64,000 nt of DNA from Streptomyces monashensis (GTDB lineage: Bacteria; Actinomycetota; Actinomycetes; Streptomycetales; Streptomycetaceae): positions 62,001 to 126,000 of the forward strand of contig NZ_MLYO01000076.1 of the NCBI RefSeq assembly GCF_001866665.1. The letters are read 5' to 3'. The position numbers were made by a program, and so were the translations under genes. This document shows, piece after piece, positions 25,179 through 34,356 of this stretch; the stretch's first letter is position 1; every line of letters begins with the position of its first letter. Under the pieces are notes generated by a model. That model saw only the letters and a program-made list of their open reading frames with translations. It had not been told where the DNA came from and searched no databases.

Positions 25179-27227
25179 TCACTCCGCCGCGATCGCCGGG
25201 TCGCTGACGCCGGGGCGGCCGTTCTCGACGTGTCCGGCGAAGCCGCGCAGGAAGGCCGGGTCGCCCTCGCAGGTGACGGTCACGTCGTACCAGCGCTTGC
25301 TCGCCGTGAGGTCGACGGTGTGCCGCACGCGCGCGCCGGGCCGTACGGTCACCGTGGCCGGGTGGCCGCCGTAGCCGCTCGTCACCTTCAACCGCGCCGT
25401 GCCGGAGCCCCGGTTGGTGAAGGTGAGTTCCAGGTGGTCGCCCGCCGTCCGGGCGGTCGCCTCCGGTCCGGCGGTCCTGCCCTTGCCCTTGAAGACGCGC
25501 AGGAATCCGTTGGGGCCGTGCACCGTGAGGTCGTGCGAGCCGCCGGAGTAGCCGGAGTTCCAGGCGTCGGAGAGGGTCTTGCCGGCCTCGGTGGTGTAGG
25601 TCCAGGGCCCGTCGGTGCGGTTGCCGGAGGTGACGAGGAAGGCCGCGCCCGCGTGCGCCCCCGAGGCGAACGTGAGCGTGATCTTGCCGGTCCCGGCGTC
25701 CGAGGAACCGTCCACCACCGGCGCGTACTTCAGCGGGCGGGTGGGCCGGTGGCCGCGCTCCTGCCGCGGCAGCGAGCCGGTGGCCGGGGGCTTCGGCACG
25801 TAGTCCGGGTGGCGGTTGTGGTCCGGCGGCTGGTAGCCGGCCGTGGACGGCAGCGCGACCGGCTCGGTGTCCTTGCGGGAGAAGTCGAAGGCGCTGGTCA
25901 GGTCGCCGGTGACGACGCGCCGCCAGGGCGAGACGTTCGGCTCGTGCACCCCGAAGCGGCGCTCGATGAAGCGGATGATCGAGGTGTGGTCGAACGTCTC
26001 GGAGCAGACGTAACCGCCCTTGCTCCACGGCGAGACGACGAGCATCGGCACGCGCTGGCCGAGCCCGTAGGCGCCCGCGACATGCCCGGCGTCACCCTTG
26101 AACAGGTCGAGCGAGGCGTCCACGGTGGACTTGCCCTGCGCGGCGGAGGCCGGCGGGAAGGGCGGGACGACATGGTCGAAGAAGCCGTCGTTCTCGTCGT
26201 AGGTGATGAACAGCGCGGTCTTCGCCCAGACGTCCGGGTCGGAGGTGAGCGCGTCCAGCACCTGGGAGACGTACCAGGCGCCGTAGTTGGCGGGCCAGTT
26301 GGGGTGCTCGGTGAAGGCCTCGGGGGCGACGACCCAGGAGACCTGCGGCAGCTTGCCGGCCTTGACGTCGGCCTTCAGCTGGTCGAAGAAGCCCTCGCCC
26401 TTCGTCGCGTCGGTTCCGGTACGGGCCTTGTCGTACAGCGGGTCGCCGGGCTTGGCGTCGCGGTACTGGTTGAAGTAGAGCAGCGAGTTGTCGCCGTAGT
26501 TGCCGCGGTAGGCGTCCTGGATCCAGCCCCAGGAGCCGTGCGCGTCGAGGCCGTCGCCGATGTCCTGGTAGATCTTCCAGGAGACCCCGGCCTTCTCCAG
26601 ACGCTCGGGGTACGTGGTCCAGCCGTAGCCCTTCTCGTCGTTGCCGAGGACCGGGCCGCCGCCCTGGCCGTCGTTGCCGACGTACCCCGTCCACATGTAG
26701 TAGCGGTTCGGGTCGGTCGAGCCCATGAACGAGCAGTGGTAGGCGTCGCAGAGCGTGAAGGCGTCGGCGAGCGCGTAGTGGAACGGTATGTCCTGGCGGG
26801 TCAGGTACGCCATCGTCGTGGTGCCCTTGGCCGGCACCCACTTGTCGTACTTGCCGCCGTTGAAGGCCTGGTGCGTGTCGTTCCAGCCGTGCGGCAGGTC
26901 CTGGATGAAGGCGAGGCCCAGGTCGTCGGCGTCGGGGTGGAAGGGCAGGATGTCCTTCGTGCCGTCGGACTGCTTCCAGACGGAGGTGCCGTTCTGCGCG
27001 ACCGAACGCGGGTCGCCGAAGCCCCGGACGCCGCGCAGCGAACCGAAGTAATGGTCGAAGGACCGATTCTCCTGCATGAGGACGACGATGTGCTCGACGT
27101 CCTGGAGGGTCCCGGTGCGGTGGTGGGCGGGCAGGGCGGCCGCGCGCTGGATGCTGCTGGACAGCGCGGTGAACGCCGTGGTGGCGCCCGCGAGTTGAAG
27201 GAAACGGCGCCGGTTGACTTCGGCCAT
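25179..27227 (-). CDS. Phosphocholine-type phospholipase C, Tat-exported
   Basis: A 682-residue secreted phospholipase C of the acid-phosphatase-like phosphoesterase family. A twin-arginine signal (NRRRFLQLAGA) opens the protein. The catalytic domain shows HIVVLMQENRSFDHYFG near residue 46, GSTDPNRYYMWTG, and PFHYALADAFTLCDAYHCS; two C-terminal beta domains (about 490-680) follow, as in the DUF756 repeats of PlcN-type enzymes. It would hydrolyse phosphatidylcholine-like lipids outside the cell and supply phosphate. ATG 27227 has GAGAGGAC upstream. It forms no obvious operon; homologues are phosphate-regulated, but I could not define a convincing PHO box. Confidence 0.93.
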   Translation of the reverse strand: MAEVNRRRFLQLAGATTAFTALSSSIQRAAALPAHHRTGTLQDVEHIVVLMQENRSFDHYFGSLRGVRGFGDPRSVAQNGTSVWKQSDGTKDILPFHPDADDLGLAFIQDLPHGWNDTHQAFNGGKYDKWVPAKGTTTMAYLTRQDIPFHYALADAFTLCDAYHCSFMGSTDPNRYYMWTGYVGNDGQGGGPVLGNDEKGYGWTTYPERLEKAGVSWKIYQDIGDGLDAHGSWGWIQDAYRGNYGDNSLLYFNQYRDAKPGDPLYDKARTGTDATKGEGFFDQLKADVKAGKLPQVSWVVAPEAFTEHPNWPANYGAWYVSQVLDALTSDPDVWAKTALFITYDENDGFFDHVVPPFPPASAAQGKSTVDASLDLFKGDAGHVAGAYGLGQRVPMLVVSPWSKGGYVCSETFDHTSIIRFIERRFGVHEPNVSPWRRVVTGDLTSAFDFSRKDTEPVALPSTAGYQPPDHNRHPDYVPKPPATGSLPRQERGHRPTRPLKYAPVVDGSSDAGTGKITLTFASGAHAGAAFLVTSGNRTDGPWTYTTEAGKTLSDAWNSGYSGGSHDLTVHGPNGFLRVFKGKGRTAGPEATARTAGDHLELTFTNRGSGTARLKVTSGYGGHPATVTVRPGARVRHTVDLTASKRWYDVTVTCEGDPAFLRGFAGHVENGRPGVSDPAIAAE

Positions 27228-27390
27228 GGGTGTTCTGGTCCTCTCGTCCTGACGTACGTGATGCCGTCGCGTGGTCGTCGTGCTGTCGTGCGAATGACGG
27301 AATCTGCGCGGAGCGAGTGTTCCAAGAGCAACAAACGTCAGGGAAGGGTCTGATGGCGCCCATGTGAAACTCGGCGGTCCGAGAGGTGCT

Positions 27391-27426
27391 CCGCCGGTCA
27401 TGATCGGCTGGGACCATGACCGGCGG
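27391..27426 (-). terminator. Terminator downstream of htpG
   Basis: CCGCCGGTCATG (27391-27402) pairs perfectly with CATGACCGGCGG (27415-27426), a 12-bp stem, starting about 30 bases past the htpG stop. Confidence 0.75.
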
Positions 27427-27454
27427 ATGAAACCGAAGATGCGGGACGTTCCGG

Positions 27455-29317
27455 TCAGATCGATCGGGCGAGGCGGTCGGCGAGCAGCTTGGCGAAGCGT
27501 GCCGGATCCGCCAGGTCCCCGCCCTCCGCGAGCAGGGCCGTGCCGTACAGCAGCTCGGCCGTCTCGGTCAGCTCCGGGGCGTCGGCGCGCTCCTCGTGCG
27601 CCGCCCGCAAGCCGCTGACCAGCGGGTGGCCGGGGTTCAGCTCCAGGATCCGCTTGACCGGCGGGAGTTCCTGGCCCATCGCCTTGTACATCTTCTCCAG
27701 CGCCGGCGAGATGCCGTCGGCGTCGCTCACCAGACAGGCCGGCGAGCTGGTCAGACGGGTGGTGAGCCGTACGTCCTTGACGTCGTCCAGCGTCTCGCCG
27801 AGCCAGGTCAGCAGGCCTGCGTAGGTGCCGGACTTCTCCTCGGACAGTTCCTCGTCCTCGCCGGCGGGCAGGTCGACGGCGCCGCGCGCGACGGACTGGA
27901 ACTCCTTGCCGTCGTAGGCGCCCACCGCGTCCACCCAGATCTCGTCCACCGGGTCGGTGAGCAGCAGGACCTCGTACTCCTTGGCCTTGAAGGCCTCCAG
28001 GTGCGGGGAGTTCTCGACCTGGGCGCGGCTCTCGCCGGTCATGAAGTAGAGCTTGTCCTGGCCGTCCTTCATCCGGGAGATGTAGTCGGCGAGACTCGTC
28101 GGCTCGTCGCCGACGGTGGTGGCGAACGAGGCGATGTCGAGGATGGCCCGGTGGTCCTCGCTCGCGTCGAGCAGGCCCTCCTTGACCGCGGGGCCGAACT
28201 CGCGCCAGAACGTGCGGTACTTGTCGGCATCGTTCGTCATGAGGTCCTTGACCGTGGACAGGACCTTCTTGGCGAGGCGGCGCCGGATCAGCTGGATGTG
28301 CCGGTCCTGCTGGAGGATCTCGCGGGAGATGTTCAGCGACAGGTCGGCGGCGTCCACGACACCCTTGACGAACCGCAGGTGGGACGGCAGGAGTTCACGC
28401 GTGTCGTCCATGATGAACACGCGCTTGACGTACAGCTGGATGCCGTGGCGGGCGTCGCGCTGGAACAGGTCGTGCGGGGCGCGCGCGGGGAGGAACAGCA
28501 GCGCCTCGTACTCGAACGTGCCCTCCGCCCGCATCCGGATCGTCTCCAGCGGGTCGGTCCAGTCGTGGCTGATGTGCCGGTAGAACTCCCGGTACTCCTC
28601 GTCCGCGACCTCGGAGCGCGGCCGCGCCCACAGGGCCTTCATCGAGTTGAGGGTGTCGTCGCCCATCCGGATCGGGAAGGCGATGAAGTCGGAGTACCGC
28701 TTGACGATCTCCCGGATCTTCCACTCGTCGACGTAGTCGTGGAGGGCGTCCTCCTCGTCCGCCGGGCGCAGGTGCACGGTGACCGACGTGCCTTCCGGGG
28801 CGTCCTCGACGGTCTCGACGGTGTAGGTGCCGCCGCCGTCCGACTCCCAGCGCACACCGGTCTCCTCGCCGGCCCGGCGGGTGAGCAGGGTGACCTTATC
28901 GGCCACCATGAAGACGGAGTAGAAGCCGACGCCGAACTGGCCGATCAGCTCGGCCGATTCGGCGTTCTTCTCGCCCTCCTTCTCCTTCGCCCTCTCCTTC
29001 ATCCGGCGCAGCGTCTCGGCCGTACCGGAGCGGGCGATGGTGCCGATCAGTCCGACGACGTCGTCACGGGTCATACCGATGCCGTTGTCACGCACGGTCA
29101 GCGTGCGGGCGTCCTTGTCGGCCTCGACGGCGATGTGCGGATCCTCGGCCCGCAGCCGGTCGTCGGTGAGGCCGGCCAGGCGACGCTTGTCCAGGGCGTC
29201 GGAGGCGTTGGAGATGAGCTCCCGCAGGAAGATGTCCTTGTTCGAGTAGATCGAATGGACCATCAGCTGTAGGAGCTGCCGCGCTTCGGCCTGAAACTCC
29301 AGCGTCTCGGTGGTCAT
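27455..29317 (-). CDS. htpG: Molecular chaperone HtpG (Hsp90)
   Basis: A 620-residue bacterial Hsp90, an ATP-dependent cytoplasmic chaperone. The GHKL ATPase motifs are complete: ELISNASDALDK (near residue 32), DNGIGMTRDDV, GTIARSGT and GQFGVGFYSVFMVADKV (near 115), followed by the middle domain with RVFIMDDTRELLPSHLRFVKGVVDAADLSLNISRE and a C-terminal dimerisation domain. ATG 29317 has GAGAAGGA 5 bases upstream; the in-frame ATG at 29335 is less likely. It is single and followed by a strong hairpin. No HAIR or CIRCE element was seen in the short leader. Confidence 0.96.
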   Translation of the reverse strand: MTTETLEFQAEARQLLQLMVHSIYSNKDIFLRELISNASDALDKRRLAGLTDDRLRAEDPHIAVEADKDARTLTVRDNGIGMTRDDVVGLIGTIARSGTAETLRRMKERAKEKEGEKNAESAELIGQFGVGFYSVFMVADKVTLLTRRAGEETGVRWESDGGGTYTVETVEDAPEGTSVTVHLRPADEEDALHDYVDEWKIREIVKRYSDFIAFPIRMGDDTLNSMKALWARPRSEVADEEYREFYRHISHDWTDPLETIRMRAEGTFEYEALLFLPARAPHDLFQRDARHGIQLYVKRVFIMDDTRELLPSHLRFVKGVVDAADLSLNISREILQQDRHIQLIRRRLAKKVLSTVKDLMTNDADKYRTFWREFGPAVKEGLLDASEDHRAILDIASFATTVGDEPTSLADYISRMKDGQDKLYFMTGESRAQVENSPHLEAFKAKEYEVLLLTDPVDEIWVDAVGAYDGKEFQSVARGAVDLPAGEDEELSEEKSGTYAGLLTWLGETLDDVKDVRLTTRLTSSPACLVSDADGISPALEKMYKAMGQELPPVKRILELNPGHPLVSGLRAAHEERADAPELTETAELLYGTALLAEGGDLADPARFAKLLADRLARSI

Positions 29318-29386
29318 TGCGTTCCTTCTCCTCACATGGTGTGCGCACGTGCGGGGCAGCCCGCACCGTGGGACAGGGGTCTGCGG

Positions 29387-29869
29387 TCAGTCCTCGATCC
29401 AGCCGTGCCGCCTGGCGAACAGGGCCAACTGCCGTCGTACGGCGATGATCTGGTGTCCCGTCAGATCCGGGACGGAGGTCAGCAGCAACTCGGTCACCTC
29501 GCGCGTGTACTCGGCCGAGCCGAGCACGTCGCACATCGGCTCCTGGCCCTCGCCGGCAGCCGCGGAACTCCCCGGTGCAGCGGAACTCTCCGGAGCCGCG
29601 AAGACCGCCGCAGCCTCAGGAGTCCCGGTGGCACTCTCGGCCGGCCGCGCCGGCCCGGCCCCCTGCTCCTGCGCGAACCGGACGGAAGAGGCCTTCAGCC
29701 CCCGCCCGCCGTTCTCGATCTCGAACTCCACCGCCAGCCCCGAGCGCACGGACGACTCGGGAATCAGCAAGTCGTTCACATGCAGGAAGACGTCTTCCCC
29801 GCCCTGCTCCGGCGCGATGAATCCGTACCCGCGCATCCCGTCGAAACGGATCACCCGACCGACAGTCAT
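29387..29869 (-). CDS. Cold-shock-domain protein with C-terminal extension
   Basis: A 160-residue protein. Residues 1-65 are a cold-shock domain (GRVIRFDGMRGYGFIAPEQGGEDVFLH carries RNP1- and RNP2-like aromatic residues) that binds single-stranded nucleic acid. An Ala/Ser/Pro-rich linker of about 40 residues leads to a helical C-terminal part (about 110-160: YTREVTELLLTSVPDLTGHQ, then LALFARRHGW). Ordinary CspA proteins are about 67 residues, so this is an extended type seen in actinobacteria; the extension's role is unknown. ATG 29869 gives the usual N-terminus. It lies just upstream of htpG on the same strand, 69 bases apart, so co-expression is possible. Confidence 0.88.
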   Translation of the reverse strand: MTVGRVIRFDGMRGYGFIAPEQGGEDVFLHVNDLLIPESSVRSGLAVEFEIENGGRGLKASSVRFAQEQGAGPARPAESATGTPEAAAVFAAPESSAAPGSSAAAGEGQEPMCDVLGSAEYTREVTELLLTSVPDLTGHQIIAVRRQLALFARRHGWIED

Positions 29870-29975
29870 CCACAACCCCCACACTCACTCAGCCAAACCC
29901 AACCTGGTACTGGCGCTCAGCGTACGCGACTTGACCGGCGGCGCGGGCGGCACCGATCCACCACGACGCAGGGAG

Positions 29976-29992
29976 TTTCCGTCAGGCGGAAA
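29976..29992. promoter_or_regulatory. Inverted repeat upstream of vanA
   Basis: TTTCCG-TCAGG-CGGAAA lies 64 bases before the vanA start. It is a candidate operator for a vanillate-responsive repressor; no such regulator is encoded next to vanAB. Confidence 0.4.
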
Positions 29993-30055
29993 GAGCGTTG
30001 CGGCCCCGGCGGACGTTCCCCGACGATGCCACCACGACAGACGGGAGCCGACCCC

Positions 30056-31120
30056 ATGCCCCATGTAACCGCCTTCGCAAGAAACCAGTGGTACGTCGCC
30101 GCCTACCGCCACGAGGTCGGGCGCGAGCCGCTCGGCCGGACGCTCCTCGGTGAGCCGCTCGTCCTCTACCGCGACGCGGAGGACGGCAGTCCGGTCGCGC
30201 TGCACGACCGATGTGTCCACCGCCGCTATCCGCTTTCTCAAGGCGTCCTGGACGGGAACCGGATCGTCTGCGGCTACCACGGCTTCGCCTACGACCGCAC
30301 CGGCACCTGTGTGTACGTGCCGGGCCAGAAACGCGTACCGCGCACCGCCCGCGTCGCCTCCTACCCGGTGCTGGAGCAGGACTCCCTGGTCTGGGTGTGG
30401 ATCGGCGACCCGGCCCTCGCCGACCCCCGGACGATCCCGCGTGCCCGGCACCTCGACGCCCCCGGCTGGGTCACCGTCCGCGGCATGGAGCCGGTCGACG
30501 CCGACTACGGCCTGCTCGTCGACAACCTCCTCGACCTCTCCCACGAGACCTACCTGCACGGCGGCTACATCGGGACCCCGGAGGTCGCCGAGACACCCAT
30601 CACCACCGAGGTCGACGAGGACGCGGGCCTCGTCCGGGTCAGCCGGCACATGGACGACGCCGAGTGCCCGTCGTTCTACTCCCGCTCCACCGGCCTCACC
30701 GGCCGGATCACCCGCCGGCAGCACATCGAGTACCACGCGCCCTGCCTGTATCTGCTGCACAGCCGCATCGCGCCGGTCGGTGCCGAACCCGAGCCGGACG
30801 GCAGCGACCCGCACGGCTTCCGCACCGAGATCACCTACGCCATCACCCCCTCCACCGACGGTGCGGTGTACGACTTCTGGGCGGTCTCCCGGAACTGGGC
30901 GACCAACGACCCCGAGGTGACCGAGTTCCTGCGCACCAGCAACCACACCGTGGTGATGCAGGACGTGGACGCCCTCAACCTCCTCCAGCGGACGCTGGGT
31001 TCGGAGCGCACCGGCTATCAGGAGCTGAGCATCGGCATCGACACCGGCGGCCTGGCCGCCCGCCGCATCCTCGCCCGGCTGGTCGAGGAGGGCGACAAGC
31101 CGGCGGAGCAGGTCCGGTGA
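30056..31120 (+). CDS. vanA: Vanillate O-demethylase oxygenase subunit
   Basis: A 354-residue Rieske non-haem iron oxygenase that demethylates vanillate to protocatechuate. The Rieske centre is CVHRRYPLSQG (C-x-H) with CGYHGFAYD (C-x2-H) near residues 47-70; the mononuclear iron site is DNLLDLSHETYLHGG near 158. Downstream vanB supplies electrons. The product protocatechuate is the substrate of the pca operon about 13 kb upstream. ATG 30056 has GGGAG upstream. Related Rieske demethylases act on other methoxybenzoates, so the substrate is inferred from the pairing with VanB-like reductase and the pca context. Confidence 0.88.
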   Translation: MPHVTAFARNQWYVAAYRHEVGREPLGRTLLGEPLVLYRDAEDGSPVALHDRCVHRRYPLSQGVLDGNRIVCGYHGFAYDRTGTCVYVPGQKRVPRTARVASYPVLEQDSLVWVWIGDPALADPRTIPRARHLDAPGWVTVRGMEPVDADYGLLVDNLLDLSHETYLHGGYIGTPEVAETPITTEVDEDAGLVRVSRHMDDAECPSFYSRSTGLTGRITRRQHIEYHAPCLYLLHSRIAPVGAEPEPDGSDPHGFRTEITYAITPSTDGAVYDFWAVSRNWATNDPEVTEFLRTSNHTVVMQDVDALNLLQRTLGSERTGYQELSIGIDTGGLAARRILARLVEEGDKPAEQVR

Positions 31121-31182
31121 GCGCACCCACCGGCGAGGTGGCGCACCCCGACGGGTACGAGGTCCGGGAGGACGTACGGTGA
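31117..31182 (+). CDS. Possible 21-residue bridging ORF between vanA and vanB
   Basis: GTG 31117 overlaps the vanA stop by 4 bases, and the ORF's own TGA (31180-31182) overlaps the vanB GTG by 4 bases. The peptide (VSAPTGEVAHPDGYEVREDVR) resembles nothing I know. It may be only a ribosome relay for translational coupling. Confidence 0.25.
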   Translation: MSAPTGEVAHPDGYEVREDVR

Positions 31183-32114
31183 CGGAGCTCGAACTCGTCG
31201 TGTCGCAGCGCGAGTTCGTGGCGGACGGGGTGCTGTCGCTGACCCTGCGCCACCCGCTCGGGCTGCGACTGCCCGCCTGGGAGCCCGGTGCCCATGTGGA
31301 CCTGCTGCTCGGCCCGGAGCTGGAACGGCAGTACTCGCTCTGCTCGGACCCGGCGGACCGCGCCGCGTGGCGGATCGCGGTGCTGCGCGAACCGGACGGC
31401 AGGGGCGGATCCGCCTGTGTGCACGACGCGTTGGACGTGGGCGGCACGGTACGGGTGCGCGGACCGCGCAACCGCTTCCGGCTCGAACCCTTCCCCCGCT
31501 ACCGGTTCGTCGCGGGCGGCATCGGCATCACCCCGATCCTGCCCATGCTGGCCGCGGCCGAGACGGCGGGCGCCGAGTGGTCGCTGCTGTACGGCGGCCG
31601 GACCCGCGCCTCCATGGCCTTCACCGGGGAGCTCGCGCGTTACGGCGAGCGGGTGACCCTCGCCCCGCAGGACGAGACCGGCCCGCTCGACCTGGCCCCG
31701 GTCCTCGCCGGGGTCCGTGACGACACCCTGGTGTACTGCTGCGGCCCGGGACCGCTCCTGGACGCCGTCGCGGCACGCTGCCCGGCCGGGCGGCTGCGGG
31801 TCGAGCGCTTCCGGGCCGCGGCCACGGCCCGGCGGGCCCAGGCCGCGGCGGAGTTCGAGGTGGTGCTCGCGCGCAGCGGCCGCACCCTCACGGTGCCACC
31901 GAAGGTGTCGGTGCTGGACACGGTGCGGGCCGCCGGGGTCGAGGTGCTGTACTCCTGCACCGAGGGGACCTGCGGGACCTGCGAGACGGACGTGCTGGAG
32001 GGCACCCCAGACCACCGGGACTCGGTCCTCGGCGAGGAGGCACGGGCGGCGGGTGACACGATGATGATCTGTGTGTCCCGGTGCCGGGGCACCCGCCTGG
32101 TACTGGATCTGTGA
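31179..32114 (+). CDS. vanB: Vanillate O-demethylase reductase subunit
   Basis: A 311-residue class IA oxygenase reductase. The FMN/NAD(P)H-binding domain covers about residues 1-215 (RQYSLCSDPADR flavin motif, VAGGIGITPILPML nucleotide motif, VYCCGPGPLLDAV). The C-terminal plant-type [2Fe-2S] ferredoxin (about 225-311) has cysteines in YSCTEGTCGTCETDV and MMICVSRC. It passes electrons from NAD(P)H to VanA. GTG 31179 follows a GGGAGGAC purine stretch about 5 bases upstream. The stop lies 9 bases from the end of the convergent glucanase gene. Confidence 0.9.
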   Translation: MTELELVVSQREFVADGVLSLTLRHPLGLRLPAWEPGAHVDLLLGPELERQYSLCSDPADRAAWRIAVLREPDGRGGSACVHDALDVGGTVRVRGPRNRFRLEPFPRYRFVAGGIGITPILPMLAAAETAGAEWSLLYGGRTRASMAFTGELARYGERVTLAPQDETGPLDLAPVLAGVRDDTLVYCCGPGPLLDAVAARCPAGRLRVERFRAAATARRAQAAAEFEVVLARSGRTLTVPPKVSVLDTVRAAGVEVLYSCTEGTCGTCETDVLEGTPDHRDSVLGEEARAAGDTMMICVSRCRGTRLVLDL

Positions 32115-32123
32115 AACCGTCCG

Positions 32124-34304
32124 TCAGTTCGTCAGATACGCCTCCACCTCACTGAACTGCCCGGCGGGCCAGCCCGAGTTGGCGCCGACGGTCAGCCTCA
32201 GGTAGCGCAGATCGGTGCCGTCCGGCAGGGACACGGTCGTGGTGTTGCCGGTGACCGGATCGAAGCGGTAGCCCTGGGCGCCGACGACGGTGGCGTAGGA
32301 CGAGCCGTCGGTGCTGCCGAGCACGGTGACGGTCTGGGTGCGCGCGCCCCAGGCCGATGACGGCGGAAGTTTCAGCACCAGCCGGCGCACGGCGTAGGAC
32401 GAGCCGAGGTCGACGGTCCAGGACTGCGGGAATGCGTTGTCGGTGGACTCCCAGTAGGAGCTCGCGTCGCCGTCCACCGCCTTGCCGGGGGTGTAGACGT
32501 CCTGGGAGCCGGTGGCGGTCGCCGGGCGGCCCTTCGCGAGGTTGCGGTTCGGGTCGGGGTCGGGGTTCCCCTGCCCGGGCTGCGGCCAGGTGGAGCAGTC
32601 CGACCAGGTGCTGTTCCAGCCGGAGTTGCCGCCGGCGTCGGTCAGGGCGAAGGAGCCGGAGTTCGCGGGGTAGGGGCAGTTGTAGACACCGGCGGCGCCG
32701 ACCTGGGTGGCGGTGACGTTCTTGAAGGTGGCCGCGCCCTGCGCCTCGGCCTGGACGACGACGGTGCCGGTGTTCCGCACGGTCGCGCCGGTCACGTCGA
32801 CGTTCCTCACCGGGTGGCCCTGCCCGCCGCCGGAGACGAACTCGAAGGCGCTGTACGGGCTGTCGTTGATCGTCGTGTCGGTGATGTTCACCGTGGCGTC
32901 GATCGCGCTGTCGTAGGAGTCGACGCGCAAGGCGCCCATCGGATGGTTCCAGTTGGGGTTCATCGCCCCGGTGCGGACCAGGGTGTTGCCGTCGACGGTG
33001 ATGGTGCCGGACAGCGGGGAGAAGGGGTCGAGGAACTTCTGGTTGGAGATCGCGATGCCGCTGCCGAGGGCGTTGGTGTCGGAGACCAGGTTGTGCTTCA
33101 CGGAGAGGTCGGTGCCGCCGTAGATCGCGATGCCGTTGGCGAGGTTGGGCTGCGAGATCGTGTTGTTCTCGAAGCTGGAGTCGGTGTCCGGGGAGTGGAG
33201 CGACCACATGGCGAGCGCGTCGTCGCCCTGGTTGCGCAGGAAGTTGTTGCGGACGACGACGCCCTTGGCGGTGCCGTTGAGGTTGATGCCGTCGGCGGTG
33301 GTGTCGAGGATGCGGTTGTTCTCCACCACCAGGTTGTCGTTGTCGCCCATCAGCCACATGCCGCACTTCATGTGCTGGATCCACATGCCGGAGACGGACG
33401 AGTTCGGGCCGAGGGAGCCGTTGACGAAGTTGTCCGGATCGGAGTCGACACGCTCGGTGACCTCGCCGATGACCGCGAAGTCCTTGATGCGGACGTTGCC
33501 GGCAGAGCTGGACTGGTCGATGAAGCGGGAGGTGTGCACGACCGAGTACCAGCTGCCCGCGCCCTGAAGCGTCACGTTCTGTACGCCGCTGAGCGAGGAC
33601 GTGATCCGGTAGTCGCCCGGCGGGATCCACACGGTGCCGCCCTGGGCGGCGGCGATGGCGTCCCGGAAGGCCTGGGTGGAGTCGCCGGCGCCGGTGGGGT
33701 CGGCGCCCTTGGCCACGACGGACACCGAGCCGGCGGGCTGTGTGGCGGCGGCCGGGACCTGCTCGAAGTCGGCGACGTCGACCGTGACCTGCGTACCGGT
33801 CGCCACGAACGCGACCGTGTCGCCGGGCTGCACGTTCTGGCCGAGCAGCATCCGGGCGTCGTCGAAGAAGTGGTGCGTCCTGGAGCCGGGGATCCAGCCG
33901 GTGTCGATGTACGAGTACGCCGACGTGACCGGGAGGGTCCTGGCGAGCTTGGTGCCGTTGACGTACACGTCGAGCGAACCGGACTGACCGTCCGGGACGC
34001 TGTATGCGATGTTCACCGCATTGGATGCACGCGGCACGGTGAACTCCACCCGCTGCCCCGTCGTGAGCCGGACGGCCTGCCGCCCCGAGGCCTCCGAGGC
34101 GAGCGTGCCCTGCGTGTAGTCGGGGCCGATCCTGGTGCCGGTGGTGGTCGCCGACTCGGCCTCGACGGAGGTGAAGGGCAGGACGGCTCCCGAGCCGGCG
34201 GCGTGCGCGGCGGGGGCCACGGCGGTGAGCATGCCGGCCACGAGGGCGACGACCGCCCCGATGGTTGGCATGCGCCTGACAGATCTGACGGTACTGGTGT
34301 ACAT
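32124..34304 (-). CDS. Secreted beta-helix glucanase (GH87-like) with carbohydrate-binding domains
   Basis: A 726-residue secreted protein. A signal peptide (about residues 1-36, ending AHAA) is followed by a beta-sandwich domain resembling a carbohydrate-binding module (about 40-185), a right-handed parallel beta-helix (about 195-575; DPTGAGDSTQAFRDAIAAA, GGTVWIPPGDYRI, many NN/ND turns such as VVENNRILDTTADGINLNG) and a C-terminal F5/8-type (CBM32-like) domain (about 590-726; RPATATGSQDVYTPGKAVDG). The arrangement and motifs fit mycodextranase/alpha-1,3-glucanase of GH87, though a pectinase-like role is possible. It lies beside an alpha-glucosidase and sugar importer, suggesting extracellular alpha-glucan breakdown. 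ATG 34304 has AAGGGA upstream. Confidence 0.8.
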   Translation of the reverse strand: MYTSTVRSVRRMPTIGAVVALVAGMLTAVAPAAHAAGSGAVLPFTSVEAESATTTGTRIGPDYTQGTLASEASGRQAVRLTTGQRVEFTVPRASNAVNIAYSVPDGQSGSLDVYVNGTKLARTLPVTSAYSYIDTGWIPGSRTHHFFDDARMLLGQNVQPGDTVAFVATGTQVTVDVADFEQVPAAATQPAGSVSVVAKGADPTGAGDSTQAFRDAIAAAQGGTVWIPPGDYRITSSLSGVQNVTLQGAGSWYSVVHTSRFIDQSSSAGNVRIKDFAVIGEVTERVDSDPDNFVNGSLGPNSSVSGMWIQHMKCGMWLMGDNDNLVVENNRILDTTADGINLNGTAKGVVVRNNFLRNQGDDALAMWSLHSPDTDSSFENNTISQPNLANGIAIYGGTDLSVKHNLVSDTNALGSGIAISNQKFLDPFSPLSGTITVDGNTLVRTGAMNPNWNHPMGALRVDSYDSAIDATVNITDTTINDSPYSAFEFVSGGGQGHPVRNVDVTGATVRNTGTVVVQAEAQGAATFKNVTATQVGAAGVYNCPYPANSGSFALTDAGGNSGWNSTWSDCSTWPQPGQGNPDPDPNRNLAKGRPATATGSQDVYTPGKAVDGDASSYWESTDNAFPQSWTVDLGSSYAVRRLVLKLPPSSAWGARTQTVTVLGSTDGSSYATVVGAQGYRFDPVTGNTTTVSLPDGTDLRYLRLTVGANSGWPAGQFSEVEAYLTN

Positions 34305-34356
34305 GTGCTGATCCCTTCGGGGTGGGGGTGCGGGAGACAGCTCGCAGGCGACCGGC

